A stretch of DNA of 64,000 nucleotides from Prevotella sp. (GTDB lineage Bacteria > Bacillota_I > Bacilli_A > ML615J-28 > CAG-313): contig JAMPDF010000002.1 of NCBI GenBank assembly GCA_023665755.1, forward strand, positions 368,010 to 432,009. Direction: 5' to 3'. This document shows, one piece after another, positions 55,845 to 64,000 of this stretch. Position numbers and translations under genes: made by a program. The notes under the pieces were generated by a model. That model made no database searches. It had not been told where the DNA came from and saw only the letters and a list, made by a program, of their open reading frames with translations. The number at the start of each line of letters is the position of its first letter. Position 1 is the stretch's first letter.

Positions 55845-55869
55845 ATTGTAAACAAGTAAAGTTTACAAT
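55845..55869 (+). promoter_or_regulatory. perfect 9-bp inverted repeat at the hpf transcription start
   Basis: ATTGTAAAC (55845-55853) and GTTTACAAT (55861-55869) with a 7-base spacer. The repeat begins four bases after the -10 box and ends 20 bases before the start codon. It could be a repressor operator or a 5' hairpin that affects mRNA stability. There is no T-run. Confidence 0.6.
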
Positions 55870-55889
55870 GAATGAAAGGAGCTGTTTTT

Positions 55890-56429
55890 ATGAAGACAAC
55901 TATTAGAGCAAATGATTTAGTGAAAATGAGTGATGGTGCAAAAGCGTATATTGAGGAGCGTGTTACTACACTAGAGAAATTATTCAATAATAGCGAACAT
56001 GTGGTAGCCAATGTACTATGCAAAGGATACGAAAAATATACAATTGTAGAAATTACAATACCTCTAAAACATATCATTTTGCGAGCAGAAAGTAAGGCAG
56101 ATACACTTTATGCGGCAGTTGATTTTGCGGTGGATAAAGTGGAAAGACAGCTTTTGCGCCATAAACAAAAAGTAATGAGTATGATGAAGAAACGTGATGG
56201 CATTGGTGAATATTTCAGCCAAATGGCATCTAGTGAAGAAGAAGATATCAAACCTGTTGCAAGAACAAAAGTAATTGAAAAGGAAGTATTGTCAGTTGAT
56301 GAGGCCATTACTCAAATGGAATTATCAGATCATGATTTCTTTGCATTTATTAATGAAGCCAACTATAGAAACGCTATAGTATATGTTCGAAAAGATGGAA
56401 GTTATGGTGTTTTAGAGATGAAAGATTAG
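55890..56429 (+). CDS. hpf: ribosome hibernation promoting factor, long form
   Basis: Dimerises 70S ribosomes into inactive 100S particles in slow growth. The 179-residue protein has the S30AE domain (about 1-100; KAYIEERVTTLEKLF, RAESKADTLYAAVDFAVDKVERQL), a linker, and the C-terminal dimerisation domain (about 122-179; VDEAITQMELSDHDFFAFIN, VYVRKDGSYGVLE). AAAGGAGCTG is spaced for the ATG at 55890; the ATG at 55872 has no ribosome binding site. Confidence 0.95.
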   Translation: MKTTIRANDLVKMSDGAKAYIEERVTTLEKLFNNSEHVVANVLCKGYEKYTIVEITIPLKHIILRAESKADTLYAAVDFAVDKVERQLLRHKQKVMSMMKKRDGIGEYFSQMASSEEEDIKPVARTKVIEKEVLSVDEAITQMELSDHDFFAFINEANYRNAIVYVRKDGSYGVLEMKD

Positions 56430-56450
56430 AGGTCTTTAGACCTCTTTTTC
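56427..56450 (+). terminator. terminator overlapping the hpf stop codon
   Basis: AGAGGTCT and AGACCTCT form a tight hairpin that begins at the stop codon, followed by TTTT. Confidence 0.85.
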
Positions 56451-56480
56451 TAATGATTTGATGTAAGGACTAAAAAAGTG

Positions 56481-56486
56481 TATAAT
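56481..56486 (+). promoter_or_regulatory. -10 box before the HAD/queH unit
   Basis: TATAAT, 35 bases before the ATG at 56522; no convincing -35 box was assigned. Confidence 0.4.
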
Positions 56487-56521
56487 ATAAATAAAGAATA
56501 TATAAATAAGGAAAAAGAGAA

Positions 56522-57217
56522 ATGAAAAAGATAGTTTGTATGGATTTAGGGAATACCATTATTCATAATGATGTGCTTTGTTTTGAAATTGGTTATGAGA
56601 AATTGTATTCTGTAGTGGAAAAGACTAGTATAAGTGTAGAAGAATGGAAACAAAGTATGCATCAATTATATCTTTACACGTTTGCTACACGGGAAAAAGA
56701 TTGTATGGAAATCCCTTTTCAACAATTTTTAAAAAAAGCAATGGAACTAATGAATGTGCAAACCCAATATTCGTTAGATGATTTGGAATATTTGTTTTAT
56801 CAGGCCGCTACAATGGATAGTATTGAGAAAGATATTTTTTCTTTTTTTTCTTTTCTCAAGGCGAAAAATATACCTATTTATGTTATCAGTAATTCCACAT
56901 TTTCTAAAAGATGTTTACTCGATACATTAATAAGATTAGGTCTAAATGGTTATATTGTTGAGGTATATTCATCTGCTGATGTAGGAATCCGAAAGCCTGA
57001 TGCTCGTTTTTTTGATCGATTAACTGCATTGCAATCATTTTCAAAAGAAGAGATATTATATATTGGTAACGATGCATTTATTGATTATAATTTTGCTAAA
57101 AATAGTGGGATTGAGTTTATTTGGTATAATCCAGAAAAGCAAAAGAAAGATATAATGTGTCAAACGATTGAAAACTATCAAGAATTAATAGAAATATGGG
57201 GTGAAAAATTTGATTAG
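56522..57217 (+). CDS. HAD-superfamily hydrolase
   Basis: A 231-residue phosphatase-like protein. Motif I is VCMDLGNTI: the nucleophile Asp is kept, but the second Asp of DxD is Gly, as in the DLGNV variant of YihX-like phosphatases. Motif II is the Ser of YVISNST, motif III the Lys of GIRKPDARFF, and motif IV ILYIGNDAFIDYNFAKNSG. The helical cap lies between about residues 15 and 95. Substrate unknown. It overlaps queH by eight bases. Confidence 0.85.
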   Translation: MKKIVCMDLGNTIIHNDVLCFEIGYEKLYSVVEKTSISVEEWKQSMHQLYLYTFATREKDCMEIPFQQFLKKAMELMNVQTQYSLDDLEYLFYQAATMDSIEKDIFSFFSFLKAKNIPIYVISNSTFSKRCLLDTLIRLGLNGYIVEVYSSADVGIRKPDARFFDRLTALQSFSKEEILYIGNDAFIDYNFAKNSGIEFIWYNPEKQKKDIMCQTIENYQELIEIWGEKFD

Positions 57218-57851
57218 CAATTATCAAGAATTTAAAGAAAAAATCACTAGTTTATCAAAAGAAAATCCTCCCAAGAAATTATTATTGCATAGTTGTTGTG
57301 CACCATGTAGTACTCATGTTTTAACTATTCTATCTAAGATAGCAAAAGTTACAATTTTATTTTATAATCCCAATATAGATACCAAAAGTGAATATGATAT
57401 GAGATTATTAGAGGTAAAGCAATTGATTCAGTTGATGCACCTTCCAATTGAAGTGGTTGAACTGGGGTATCAACATAATGATTTTTTGAAAGCAATTCAG
57501 GGTAAAGAAACATTAGGAGAAAGAAGTAGTCGGTGCTATTCTTGTTATGAAGAAAGATTGATTGTCACTGCAAATTATGCTAAGGAAAATGGATATGACT
57601 ATTTCACAACCACGTTATCAATAAGTCCGTATAAAAATAGCAATTGGTTGAATGAAATTGGATATCGATTATCTACAGAAACATGTCAATACTTGTATTC
57701 TAACTATAAGAAGGAAAATGGTTATCAGCATTCTATTGCATTATCTAAACAATATCAATTGTACCGACAGGACTATTGTGGTTGTGAGTTTTCCAAAAAA
57801 GAACATGAAATGCGACTAACTATTGCCACGAAAGATAAAAGATACGAATAA
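57210..57851 (+). CDS. queH: epoxyqueuosine reductase QueH
   Basis: Final step of queuosine formation in tRNA, by the QueH (DUF208) enzyme instead of QueG. Cysteine pairs LLHSCCAPCSTHVL near the start and CYSCYEERL in the middle, and DYCGC near the end, are the metal-cluster ligands of the family. A GTG at 57201 is in frame, but GGGGTGA is best spaced for TTG 57210, giving 213 residues. No other queuosine genes are beside it. Confidence 0.9.
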   Translation: MISNYQEFKEKITSLSKENPPKKLLLHSCCAPCSTHVLTILSKIAKVTILFYNPNIDTKSEYDMRLLEVKQLIQLMHLPIEVVELGYQHNDFLKAIQGKETLGERSSRCYSCYEERLIVTANYAKENGYDYFTTTLSISPYKNSNWLNEIGYRLSTETCQYLYSNYKKENGYQHSIALSKQYQLYRQDYCGCEFSKKEHEMRLTIATKDKRYE

Positions 57852-57852
57852 C

Positions 57853-57881
57853 TTGAAAAAAAAATTAAAATTTGATATGAT
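57853..57881 (+). promoter_or_regulatory. promoter of secA
   Basis: TTGAAA (57853-57858), 17 bases, TATGAT (57876-57881), about 98 bases before the ATG. Confidence 0.65.
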
Positions 57882-57979
57882 ATAAAGGATGAAATGTAGA
57901 ATTTTAAATAGGGATATTTGTTGATAATTGATTCAAATATATAAGAATAATTTATAAAATATAAGGAGGATATACAAAT

Positions 57980-60493
57980 ATGTTTGGGAAACTATTTGAT
58001 CCAGCAAATAAAGAACTGAAAAAATGTGAAAAGATTGCAAATGCGGTAGTGGCATTGGCAGATGAATATAAAGCCTTGAGTGATGAAGAATTAAAAGGAA
58101 AAACACAACAGTTTAAGGATAGACTTGCCAAAGGGGCGACATTAGATGACATCATGGTTGAGGCTTTTGCTACAGCAAGAGAGGCATCTACGCGTGTGAC
58201 AGGTCTTACTCCATTTAAGGTGCAAATTATCGGTGCTGCTGCTCTTCATTTTGGTAATATTGCGGAAATGAAAACAGGTGAAGGTAAAACATTGACATCT
58301 GTGCTCGTGGCTTATTTGAATGCATTGTCTGGTGAGGGAGTGCATATCATTACAGTAAATGAATATTTGGCGAGCCGTGATGCAGTTGAAATGGGGGCTA
58401 TTCATAACTTTTTAGGAATCACAGTTGGATTGAATTTACGAGAATTAGACCCAGAACAAAAACGAGCTGCATATAATTGTGATATCACTTATTCTACTAA
58501 TAGTGAAATTGGTTTTGACTATCTAAGAGATCATATGGTACTATATAAAGAACAAATGGTACAGCGTCCAGTGATGAACTTTGCAATTGTCGATGAAGTT
58601 GACTCTATTTTAATTGATGAAGCTCGTACACCATTGATTATTTCAGGCGGCGAAAAAAAAGGTCCTAATTTATATCTTCAAGCCAATAGTTTTGTTCGTA
58701 CTTTACGTACAGAAGATTATGAAATTGATGTAAAAGATCGTCATGTTACCTTATTAGAATCTGGTATGGCTAAGGCTGAAAAATATTTTAATGTTGAAAA
58801 TTTATATGATGTCAAACATGTAGGGTTGGTTCATCACATCAATAATGCGCTTCGTGCCAATTATATTATGGAAAAGGATAAAGACTATGTAGTTCACGAA
58901 GGAGCAATTGTCATTGTAGATCCGTTTACAGGTCGTTTGATGGTAGGCAGACAGTGGAGTGAAGGTTTGCATCAAGCGATTGAAGCAAAAGAAAATGTCC
59001 AAATCAAAAAAGAAACAAGAACATTAGCGACCATTACTTATCAAAATTATTTTAGAATGTATAAAAAATTAGCTGGAATGACAGGTACTGCGAAAACCGA
59101 AGAAGAAGAATTTAGAAATATTTACAATATGCTTGTAGTAGAAATACCTACTAATTTACCAGTGATTCGAATTGATGACCCTGATTTGATTTTTCGTTCC
59201 ATGAAAGCCAAATATCAAGCTATTGCCAAAGATATTAAAGCACGATATGAAAAAGGGCAACCCGTTTTAGTGGGAACAATATCTATTGAATCAAGTGAAT
59301 TGTTATCTAGTCTATTGAAAAAAAATGGTATTCCACATAATGTATTGAATGCTAAGCAACATGCTAGAGAAGCAGATATTATTGCTCAAGCAGGAGAAAA
59401 ACATGCTGTAACGATTGCTACAAATATGGCTGGACGTGGTACAGATATCAAATTGGGTGAAGGTGTAAGAGAACTTGGTGGTCTTGCAGTAATAGGAACA
59501 GAACGACATGAGGCACGTCGTATCGATAATCAACTTCGTGGTAGAAGTGGTCGTCAAGGAGATCCTGGATATAGTAGATTCTATTTGTCAGCACAAGACG
59601 AACTAATGGTTCGATTTGGCGGCGATCGTTTTGAACGACTATTATCTATGATTGCTAGTCCAGATGAAGAAGGAAATGAAACGCCATTAGAATCAAAAAT
59701 GTTTTCTAAAGCCGTAGAAAGTGCACAAAAAAAGGTGGAAGGATCTAACTATGATCGTCGTAAGAGCGTTGTAGAATATGATGAAGTTTTAAGAAAACAA
59801 CGTGAAATTATTTATGGACAAAGAAAAGATATTTTATTCTTAGATGATATGGAGCCTACAATATCGAAAATGATTCATTCTGTTGTAATGAAATATGTTG
59901 GATCTTATATCAATTATGACAAGAAGAATGAAGAAGTAGATGCTATTCGTTTTATGAATGATTTTGTTGCTCGCTTTTTTAATCGTGGTGATATTGAAAT
60001 TGAAGAAATTGAGGGAATGAAAAAACTTGAATTAGAGGAGTTTGTTGAGGCAAAATTCAAAGAAAATTTGCAGAATAAGAAAGAAATTGTTCCTACAGAA
60101 GTTTATCAAGAATTTTTAAAAGTAGTATTATTACGTGTTGTAGATAAACATTGGATGGATCATATTGATCAAATGAGTAATTTGCGTCAAAGTATTGGCT
60201 TACAATCTTATGCTCAAATCAATCCACTACGTGAATATCAACAAATAGGTTATGATACTTTTAATGAAATGATTCAAACTATCAATGATGAGGTTACTTT
60301 GACGATTAATCGTGCTGTAGTAAGAGAAAATTTACAACGCGAAGAACAGGCTAAAGTGACAGGAACAAATGCGGGTAATGATGAGACTAGCAAACGAAAA
60401 CCAGTTGTCAATCAAACCAAAGAACCAGGTCGAAATGATCCGTGTCCATGTGGTAGTGGTTTGAAATATAAAAATTGTTGTGGAAGAAAATAA
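57980..60493 (+). CDS. secA: preprotein translocase ATPase SecA
   Basis: Motor of the Sec export pathway. The 837-residue protein has the Walker A MKTGEGKTLTSV, VDEVDSILIDEARTPLIISG (DEAD-type box), GRLMVGRQWSEGLHQAIEAKE, TNMAGRGTDIKLGEGV, GTERHEARRIDNQLRGRSGRQGD and a helical scaffold. The C-terminal zinc tail PCPCGSGLKYKNCCGRK is intact. AAGGAGG precedes the ATG. Confidence 0.97.
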   Translation: MFGKLFDPANKELKKCEKIANAVVALADEYKALSDEELKGKTQQFKDRLAKGATLDDIMVEAFATAREASTRVTGLTPFKVQIIGAAALHFGNIAEMKTGEGKTLTSVLVAYLNALSGEGVHIITVNEYLASRDAVEMGAIHNFLGITVGLNLRELDPEQKRAAYNCDITYSTNSEIGFDYLRDHMVLYKEQMVQRPVMNFAIVDEVDSILIDEARTPLIISGGEKKGPNLYLQANSFVRTLRTEDYEIDVKDRHVTLLESGMAKAEKYFNVENLYDVKHVGLVHHINNALRANYIMEKDKDYVVHEGAIVIVDPFTGRLMVGRQWSEGLHQAIEAKENVQIKKETRTLATITYQNYFRMYKKLAGMTGTAKTEEEEFRNIYNMLVVEIPTNLPVIRIDDPDLIFRSMKAKYQAIAKDIKARYEKGQPVLVGTISIESSELLSSLLKKNGIPHNVLNAKQHAREADIIAQAGEKHAVTIATNMAGRGTDIKLGEGVRELGGLAVIGTERHEARRIDNQLRGRSGRQGDPGYSRFYLSAQDELMVRFGGDRFERLLSMIASPDEEGNETPLESKMFSKAVESAQKKVEGSNYDRRKSVVEYDEVLRKQREIIYGQRKDILFLDDMEPTISKMIHSVVMKYVGSYINYDKKNEEVDAIRFMNDFVARFFNRGDIEIEEIEGMKKLELEEFVEAKFKENLQNKKEIVPTEVYQEFLKVVLLRVVDKHWMDHIDQMSNLRQSIGLQSYAQINPLREYQQIGYDTFNEMIQTINDEVTLTINRAVVRENLQREEQAKVTGTNAGNDETSKRKPVVNQTKEPGRNDPCPCGSGLKYKNCCGRK

Positions 60494-60505
60494 GCAGTAG
60501 GAAAC

Positions 60506-60536
60506 AAGCAAGTTTACATTTAAGCTTGCTTTTTCT
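60506..60536 (+). terminator. hairpin terminator between secA and prfB
   Basis: AAGCAAGTTTA pairs with TAAGCTTGCTT (one G-U) across CATT, followed by TTT. Because prfB follows at once, some read-through is likely. Confidence 0.8.
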
Positions 60537-60552
60537 TCCTAATGGAGGATGT

Positions 60553-61647
60553 ATGGAAAAGTATGAAATTGTAAAATGGATAGAGAATTTCAAAGTACGT
60601 TTAAAGGATGTTGATGAAGTTCTTAAAATAGAGGACATGAAGCAACAAATCTTAGAAAATGAAAAGATGATGTCAACAGAAGATTTTTGGCAAGATGTTA
60701 CAAGGGCCACACAATTTTCTCAAAAAAATAATGATTTAAAAGAAACCGTTTCAGAATATGAGAAATTGATGAAACAATTTGAAGACATTGAAATCATTCC
60801 CGATTTTGGAGATGAAGCCTTATTTGTAGAAGCGGAAGAAATGATTCATACATTGGATTTGGCTCTATCTGAAACAGAAGACAAATTGTTATTAGATGAA
60901 GAGTATGATAAAATGAATGCTATTTTAGAACTTCATCCTGGTGCTGGTGGAACGGAGTCACAAGATTGGGCCTTGATGTTATTTCGAATGTACAAAAGAT
61001 ATAGTGAGCGTCATCATTTTGAATTTGAATTGTTGGATTATCAAGAAGCAAATGATGCGGGGATCAAGAGTGTCACTTTTATGGTTAAAGGGCGATTTGC
61101 ATATGGCATATTAAAAGGAGAAAAAGGTGTGCATAGATTAGTTCGCATTTCTCCATTTGATAGCAATGCGAGAAGACATACCTCATTTGCGGCATGTAAT
61201 GTAACACCTGAAATTAGTGATGATATTGACATCACGATTCGACCTGAAGAAATAAAAATAGATACCTATCGTTCAAGTGGTGCAGGTGGTCAACATGTAA
61301 ATACCACAGATTCTGCTGTACGTATTACACATTTACCTACAGGAATTGTGGTATCATGCCAAAATGAAAGAAGTCAAATTCAAAATCGAGAGCGTGCTTT
61401 GAAGGTATTGAAATCCAAATTATATCAAAGAATGCTAGAAGAACAAGAACAATTAAAGAAGAATATTGGTTCACCTATCACAGAGAATGCTTTTGGTAGT
61501 CAAATTAGAAGTTATGTATTACATCCTTATGCTATGGTAAAAGACCACAGAACCAATCTAGAAAGTGCAACACCGAACCATGTTTTAGATGGTGATTTAG
61601 ATATGTTTTTGACTGGTTATTTAAAATGGTACAAGACCACCAAATAG
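60553..61647 (+). CDS. prfB: peptide chain release factor 2, without programmed frameshift
   Basis: Releases peptides at UGA and UAA. The 364-residue protein has ELHPGAGGTESQDW, the GGQ loop SSGAGGQHVNTTDSAVRI, and the discriminator region (RISPFDSNARRHTSFA). In many bacteria a UGA near codon 25 forces a +1 shift. Here the equivalent region (KVRLKDVDEVLKIEDMKQQI) is read straight through and contains no in-frame stop. GGAGG lies four bases before the ATG; the open frame extends upstream only into secA. Confidence 0.95.
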   Translation: MEKYEIVKWIENFKVRLKDVDEVLKIEDMKQQILENEKMMSTEDFWQDVTRATQFSQKNNDLKETVSEYEKLMKQFEDIEIIPDFGDEALFVEAEEMIHTLDLALSETEDKLLLDEEYDKMNAILELHPGAGGTESQDWALMLFRMYKRYSERHHFEFELLDYQEANDAGIKSVTFMVKGRFAYGILKGEKGVHRLVRISPFDSNARRHTSFAACNVTPEISDDIDITIRPEEIKIDTYRSSGAGGQHVNTTDSAVRITHLPTGIVVSCQNERSQIQNRERALKVLKSKLYQRMLEEQEQLKKNIGSPITENAFGSQIRSYVLHPYAMVKDHRTNLESATPNHVLDGDLDMFLTGYLKWYKTTK

Positions 61648-61656
61648 AGGTGTATA

Positions 61657-62652
61657 ATGAAGATAGAATTACGAAAAAATAAAAAAATTAGAGATTTTTT
61701 AACAATCAATTTGGGGATTTTTTTGCTATCTAGTGCCTTTGGTATTTTTGTTGACCCCAATGAAATTGTTGTTGGCGGGGTAGGAGGAATTGCAACTTTA
61801 CTCAAATCTCTTTTGAAAGGTACCGCAATATTTGGAATAGAGATTACATCATCTATGATTATCTTTGTTATTAATATGATATTGTTGATTTTTGCCTTTC
61901 TGTTTGTTGGCAAGAGCTTCTTTTTAAAAACTGTATATGCATCGATTGTTTATCCATTGTTTATCTCGCTTTGGGAAATTATTTTTAAATTGATGGGAGG
62001 CCCTATTGTTAATCTTCCCGCCATTGAACAAAATTTAATAGAAATGGGGCTATCAGCAGATACAACACATGTAATTATGGCAGGAGCTTATTTAGTGATG
62101 CTTCTATTTGGTGCAGTATTATCGGGAGTTGGGTTAGGTTTAACTATGAAAAAAGGCGCTTCAACTGGAGGAGTAGATATTATTCAACAAATTCTTTTGG
62201 ATAAATTCAAAATTCCGTTTTCCGCAAGCCTTTTTATTGTTGATGGCACAGTTGTAACACTAGCTACTATTTATTATCAAAATATTTTTATCATTTTATA
62301 TGGCTTTTTATATATTTATTTATCAGGAGTCGTGTTAGATGCAGTGGCATTTAGTGGATTTCATTCACGAGCCGTTTACATTATTACCAAAGAGCCTAAA
62401 TCTATCAAGAATGCTGTTTATCGAAAATTAGGTAGAGGGGTAACGGAAATTTATTCTAGAGGTGGATATGAGATGAAAGATAGCACAATGTTGGTTTGTG
62501 TGATGTCTAATTCTGAGTACTACCGAATCAAATCAATGATTTTAGAAATTGATCCAAGAGCATTCATCTATGTGGAACGAGCTAGTGAAGTACATGGTGA
62601 AGGATTTTCTTATGATAGTCCAGAAGGATGTGAGGAAACTTATGAAATCTAA
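61657..62652 (+). CDS. yitT: YitT-family membrane protein (DUF161 with DUF2179)
   Basis: The 331-residue protein has five to six hydrophobic segments (about 12-235; GIFLLSSAFGIFVDPNEIVVGGVGGIATL is the family signature start, later KKGASTGGVDIIQQIL). A cytoplasmic DUF2179 domain follows (about 240-325; SRAVYIITKEPKSI, GRGVTEIYSRGGYEM, ILEIDPRAFIYVERASEVHG). Family function is unknown. AGAGGTG precedes the ATG. It overlaps recX by 11 bases. Confidence 0.9.
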   Translation: MKIELRKNKKIRDFLTINLGIFLLSSAFGIFVDPNEIVVGGVGGIATLLKSLLKGTAIFGIEITSSMIIFVINMILLIFAFLFVGKSFFLKTVYASIVYPLFISLWEIIFKLMGGPIVNLPAIEQNLIEMGLSADTTHVIMAGAYLVMLLFGAVLSGVGLGLTMKKGASTGGVDIIQQILLDKFKIPFSASLFIVDGTVVTLATIYYQNIFIILYGFLYIYLSGVVLDAVAFSGFHSRAVYIITKEPKSIKNAVYRKLGRGVTEIYSRGGYEMKDSTMLVCVMSNSEYYRIKSMILEIDPRAFIYVERASEVHGEGFSYDSPEGCEETYEI

Positions 62653-63400
62653 TGAGACTTATGTAGTAGAATCTGTTCAAAAGAAAGGAAAAAAATATCT
62701 TGTTCAATTTGAAAATAACGATGATCCTCTAACATTAACAGAAGATCAAATTGTCGAATTTCGAGTAATAAAAGGAAGCATTTTTTCTGATAGAGATTTT
62801 GAAAAAATCAAGGCTTCTATAGAATTATCCACATACTACGCCAAATCCATTCACTATATTGATTTTAAACCAAGAACAAAAAAAGAAGTCATAGAGTATC
62901 TTCAAACATATGGATTAAATGAAGAGGCTATAACAAAACTCATTCAAAAATTAGAACAAATTGGATATATTGATGATGAACGTTATGTTAGCCGTTTTGT
63001 AGAAGAGTGTATTCGTAAAGGAAAAGGTCGATATTATATTATTCAAACGTTAAATCAAAAAGGGATTACTAAGGAATCTGTATTTCCGTTTTTAGAAGAA
63101 TACGATAAAGATGTCGAAATAGAAAATGCGATGGCTCTAGCAGGTAAAATACTTTTAAAAATAATGGATTATCCAGTCAAAAAACAAAAATTGCAAATTC
63201 AACAAAAACTACTTAGTGCAGGATTTCATTCAGAAATCACGAGTTATGTCATTAACCATCTTTCTTTTGAAAATCATTCTCAGGAACGGCTAGAAAAAGA
63301 AGTTGCCAAGTTAAAAGAGAAAAATCTAGAAAAAGAAAAAATCATTGTTAAATTACTTGCTAAAGGATATGAATATGCGGATATAAAAAAAGTATTATAA
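62642..63400 (+). CDS. recX: regulatory protein RecX
   Basis: Modulates RecA filaments. The 252-residue protein has a beta-rich head (about 1-50) and the RecX helical repeats: ASIELSTYYAKSIHYIDFKPRTKKEVIEYL region, IGYIDDERYVSRFVEECIRKGKGRY and IIQTLNQKGI are typical. The open frame extends upstream into yitT, but GAGGAAACTT before 62642 marks the start. Its length suits the long Bacillota type. Confidence 0.9.
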   Translation: MKSNETYVVESVQKKGKKYLVQFENNDDPLTLTEDQIVEFRVIKGSIFSDRDFEKIKASIELSTYYAKSIHYIDFKPRTKKEVIEYLQTYGLNEEAITKLIQKLEQIGYIDDERYVSRFVEECIRKGKGRYYIIQTLNQKGITKESVFPFLEEYDKDVEIENAMALAGKILLKIMDYPVKKQKLQIQQKLLSAGFHSEITSYVINHLSFENHSQERLEKEVAKLKEKNLEKEKIIVKLLAKGYEYADIKKVL

Positions 63401-63447
63401 TAAGTCTAAATTTGTGTATTTACACATATAATTTATTGGTGATAACA

Positions 63448-63573
63448 TTGAAAAGAAAAAGGGTAAATGAAGGATTAAGAAGTCTTTCTAAGAATTTTGT
63501 CGAGGAAAAAGAATTAGAAGAAAATATCAAGACACAAATCACAAAAGAAATTAACAATCATCGTAAAAAATAA
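63448..63573 (+). CDS. 41-residue charged peptide, probable TTG start
   Basis: GGTGAT lies five to six bases before the TTG at 63448. The peptide MKRKRVNEGLRSLSKNFVEE (first 20 residues) continues with mixed charge to HRKK and a TAA stop, and would be mostly helical. A TATAAT (63427-63432) and a short palindrome TGTGTA-TT-TACACA (63413-63426) lie upstream. It is too short for certainty and I know no family. Confidence 0.4.
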   Translation: MKRKRVNEGLRSLSKNFVEEKELEENIKTQITKEINNHRKK

Positions 63574-63616
63574 TGCATTTTTTGTGCAAAAGATAATCAA
63601 TCGTAGTAGAATGTGG

Positions 63617-63735
63617 GTAATCTTCAGGGCAGGGTGAAATTCCCGACCGGTGGTATAGTCCACGAGCTAGCAATAGCATGATTTGGTGTAATTCCAAAAC
63701 CGATAGTAAAGTCTAGATGAAAGAAGACATAATGC
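63617..63735 (+). ncRNA. FMN riboswitch (RFN element)
   Basis: The conserved RFN cores are present: TCTTCAGGGCAGGGTGAAAT, then TTCCCGACCGGTGGTATAGT, CCACGAGC, TGATTTGGTGTAATTCCAAA, and CCGATAGTAAAGTCTAGATG with AAGAAGA. It binds FMN and is placed before a riboflavin transporter gene, with a terminator at 63756-63785 as expression platform. Confidence 0.95.
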
Positions 63736-63755
63736 CAATATTATGCCTAAAAAAT

Positions 63756-63785
63756 ACTGCCTAACTGAAGATAGGCAGTTTTTAT
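63756..63785 (+). terminator. riboswitch-controlled terminator
   Basis: ACTGCCTA (63756-63763) pairs with TAGGCAGT (63772-63779), followed by T5. Upstream CATAAT/ATTATG (63729-63746) may form part of the switch. Confidence 0.9.
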
Positions 63786-63797
63786 TTGGAGAAGGAT

Positions 63798-64000
63798 ATG
63801 AAAAAGAACAAAAAAGTGTTGGATTATATGACAAAAGTGGCTATCTTTTCTGCGATATCCATTGTCTTGTATTTTATTAAGTTTCCCCTACCTTTCTTAT
63901 TTCCGGATTTTTTAGATATTCAATTTTCTAATCTTCCAGCAATATTAGGTGGGCTAGTCATGGGACCTATTGGTGGTGTGTTGATTGTAGTCATTCGAAC
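63798..64000 (+). CDS. ribU: riboflavin ECF transporter S component (partial, runs off the window)
   Basis: Sixty-seven codons are visible. The start MKKNKKVLDYMTKVAIFSAI, then a hydrophobic first span (SIVLYFIKFPLPFLFPDFLD) and FSNLPAILGGLVMGPIGGVL, match the RibU substrate-binding membrane subunit of ECF transporters. The FMN riboswitch directly upstream supports riboflavin as substrate. AGAAGGAT precedes the ATG. The rest lies beyond the right edge. Confidence 0.9.
   Translation, partial: MKKNKKVLDYMTKVAIFSAISIVLYFIKFPLPFLFPDFLDIQFSNLPAILGGLVMGPIGGVLIVVIR

Overview
The window is AT-rich bacterial chromosome, read almost entirely on the + strand. It suggests a low-GC Gram-positive anaerobe of the Bacillota. 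The evidence is strong AGGAGG-type ribosome binding sites, an L20-type leader before infC-rpmI-rplT with an AUU start on infC, a long-form hibernation factor, a SecA with a C-terminal zinc tail, Gram-positive lipoprotein signals, and a giant BspA-type leucine-rich repeat lipoprotein typical of gut or mucosal Bacillota. An Erysipelotrichia-like gut organism is my best guess, by inference only. TGA is used as an ordinary stop codon.

Layout. 1-3.2 kb: the tail of an ECF-type sigma factor overlapping a probable membrane anti-sigma partner, an XRE regulator with a structured leader, small proteins and a decayed gene. 3.3-7.9 kb: nitrilase-family amidase, GH3 glycosidase, YwaF-like membrane protein, acetyltransferase, alpha/beta hydrolase. 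8.2-15.1 kb: one 2284-residue surface lipoprotein. 15.1-17.9 kb: TetR regulator with a perfect 17-bp inverted repeat upstream, plus an ABC exporter. 18.0-26.5 kb: a compact aromatic amino acid operon (aminotransferase, chorismate mutase-AroB fusion, AroC, AroE-AroK fusion, AroQ, AroA, TyrA, DAHP synthase), followed by a CBS protein, a cytidine deaminase-like enzyme and an Fe-S aldo/keto reductase. 28.6-30.1 kb, minus strand: an FAD oxidoreductase. 30.2-35.7 kb: XRE-cupin regulator and potABCD polyamine importer, with an enlarged PotA and a membrane-anchored PotD carrying an inserted repeat module. 35.8-42.0 kb: uppS-cdsA-dxr-rseP, a lipoprotein and nagA. 42.1-48.1 kb: two ABC transporter operons, the second led by a secreted beta-rich protein. 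48.1-49.5 kb: infC-rpmI-rplT. 49.5-51.9 kb, minus strand: a cell-surface purple acid phosphatase-like protein. 52.0-64.0 kb: DUF1189-like protein, leuS, hpf, HAD hydrolase, queH, secA, prfB, yitT, recX, an FMN riboswitch and the start of ribU.

How the genes fit together. The aro operon encodes all seven steps from DAHP to chorismate, plus chorismate mutase and prephenate dehydrogenase. The leading aminotransferase could finish tyrosine. No prephenate dehydratase is present here. The uppS-cdsA-dxr-rseP block links isoprenoid and phospholipid precursors with intramembrane proteolysis. The pot operon imports polyamines under a dedicated regulator. The best candidate for an undescribed system is the operon at 45.2-48.1 kb: a secreted, beta-strand-rich protein with some resemblance to pore-forming toxins, a single-pass membrane protein with a large extracytoplasmic domain, and a two-part ABC transporter that could be its export or self-protection machinery. 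No tRNA, rRNA, CRISPR array, insertion sequence or prophage was recognised.
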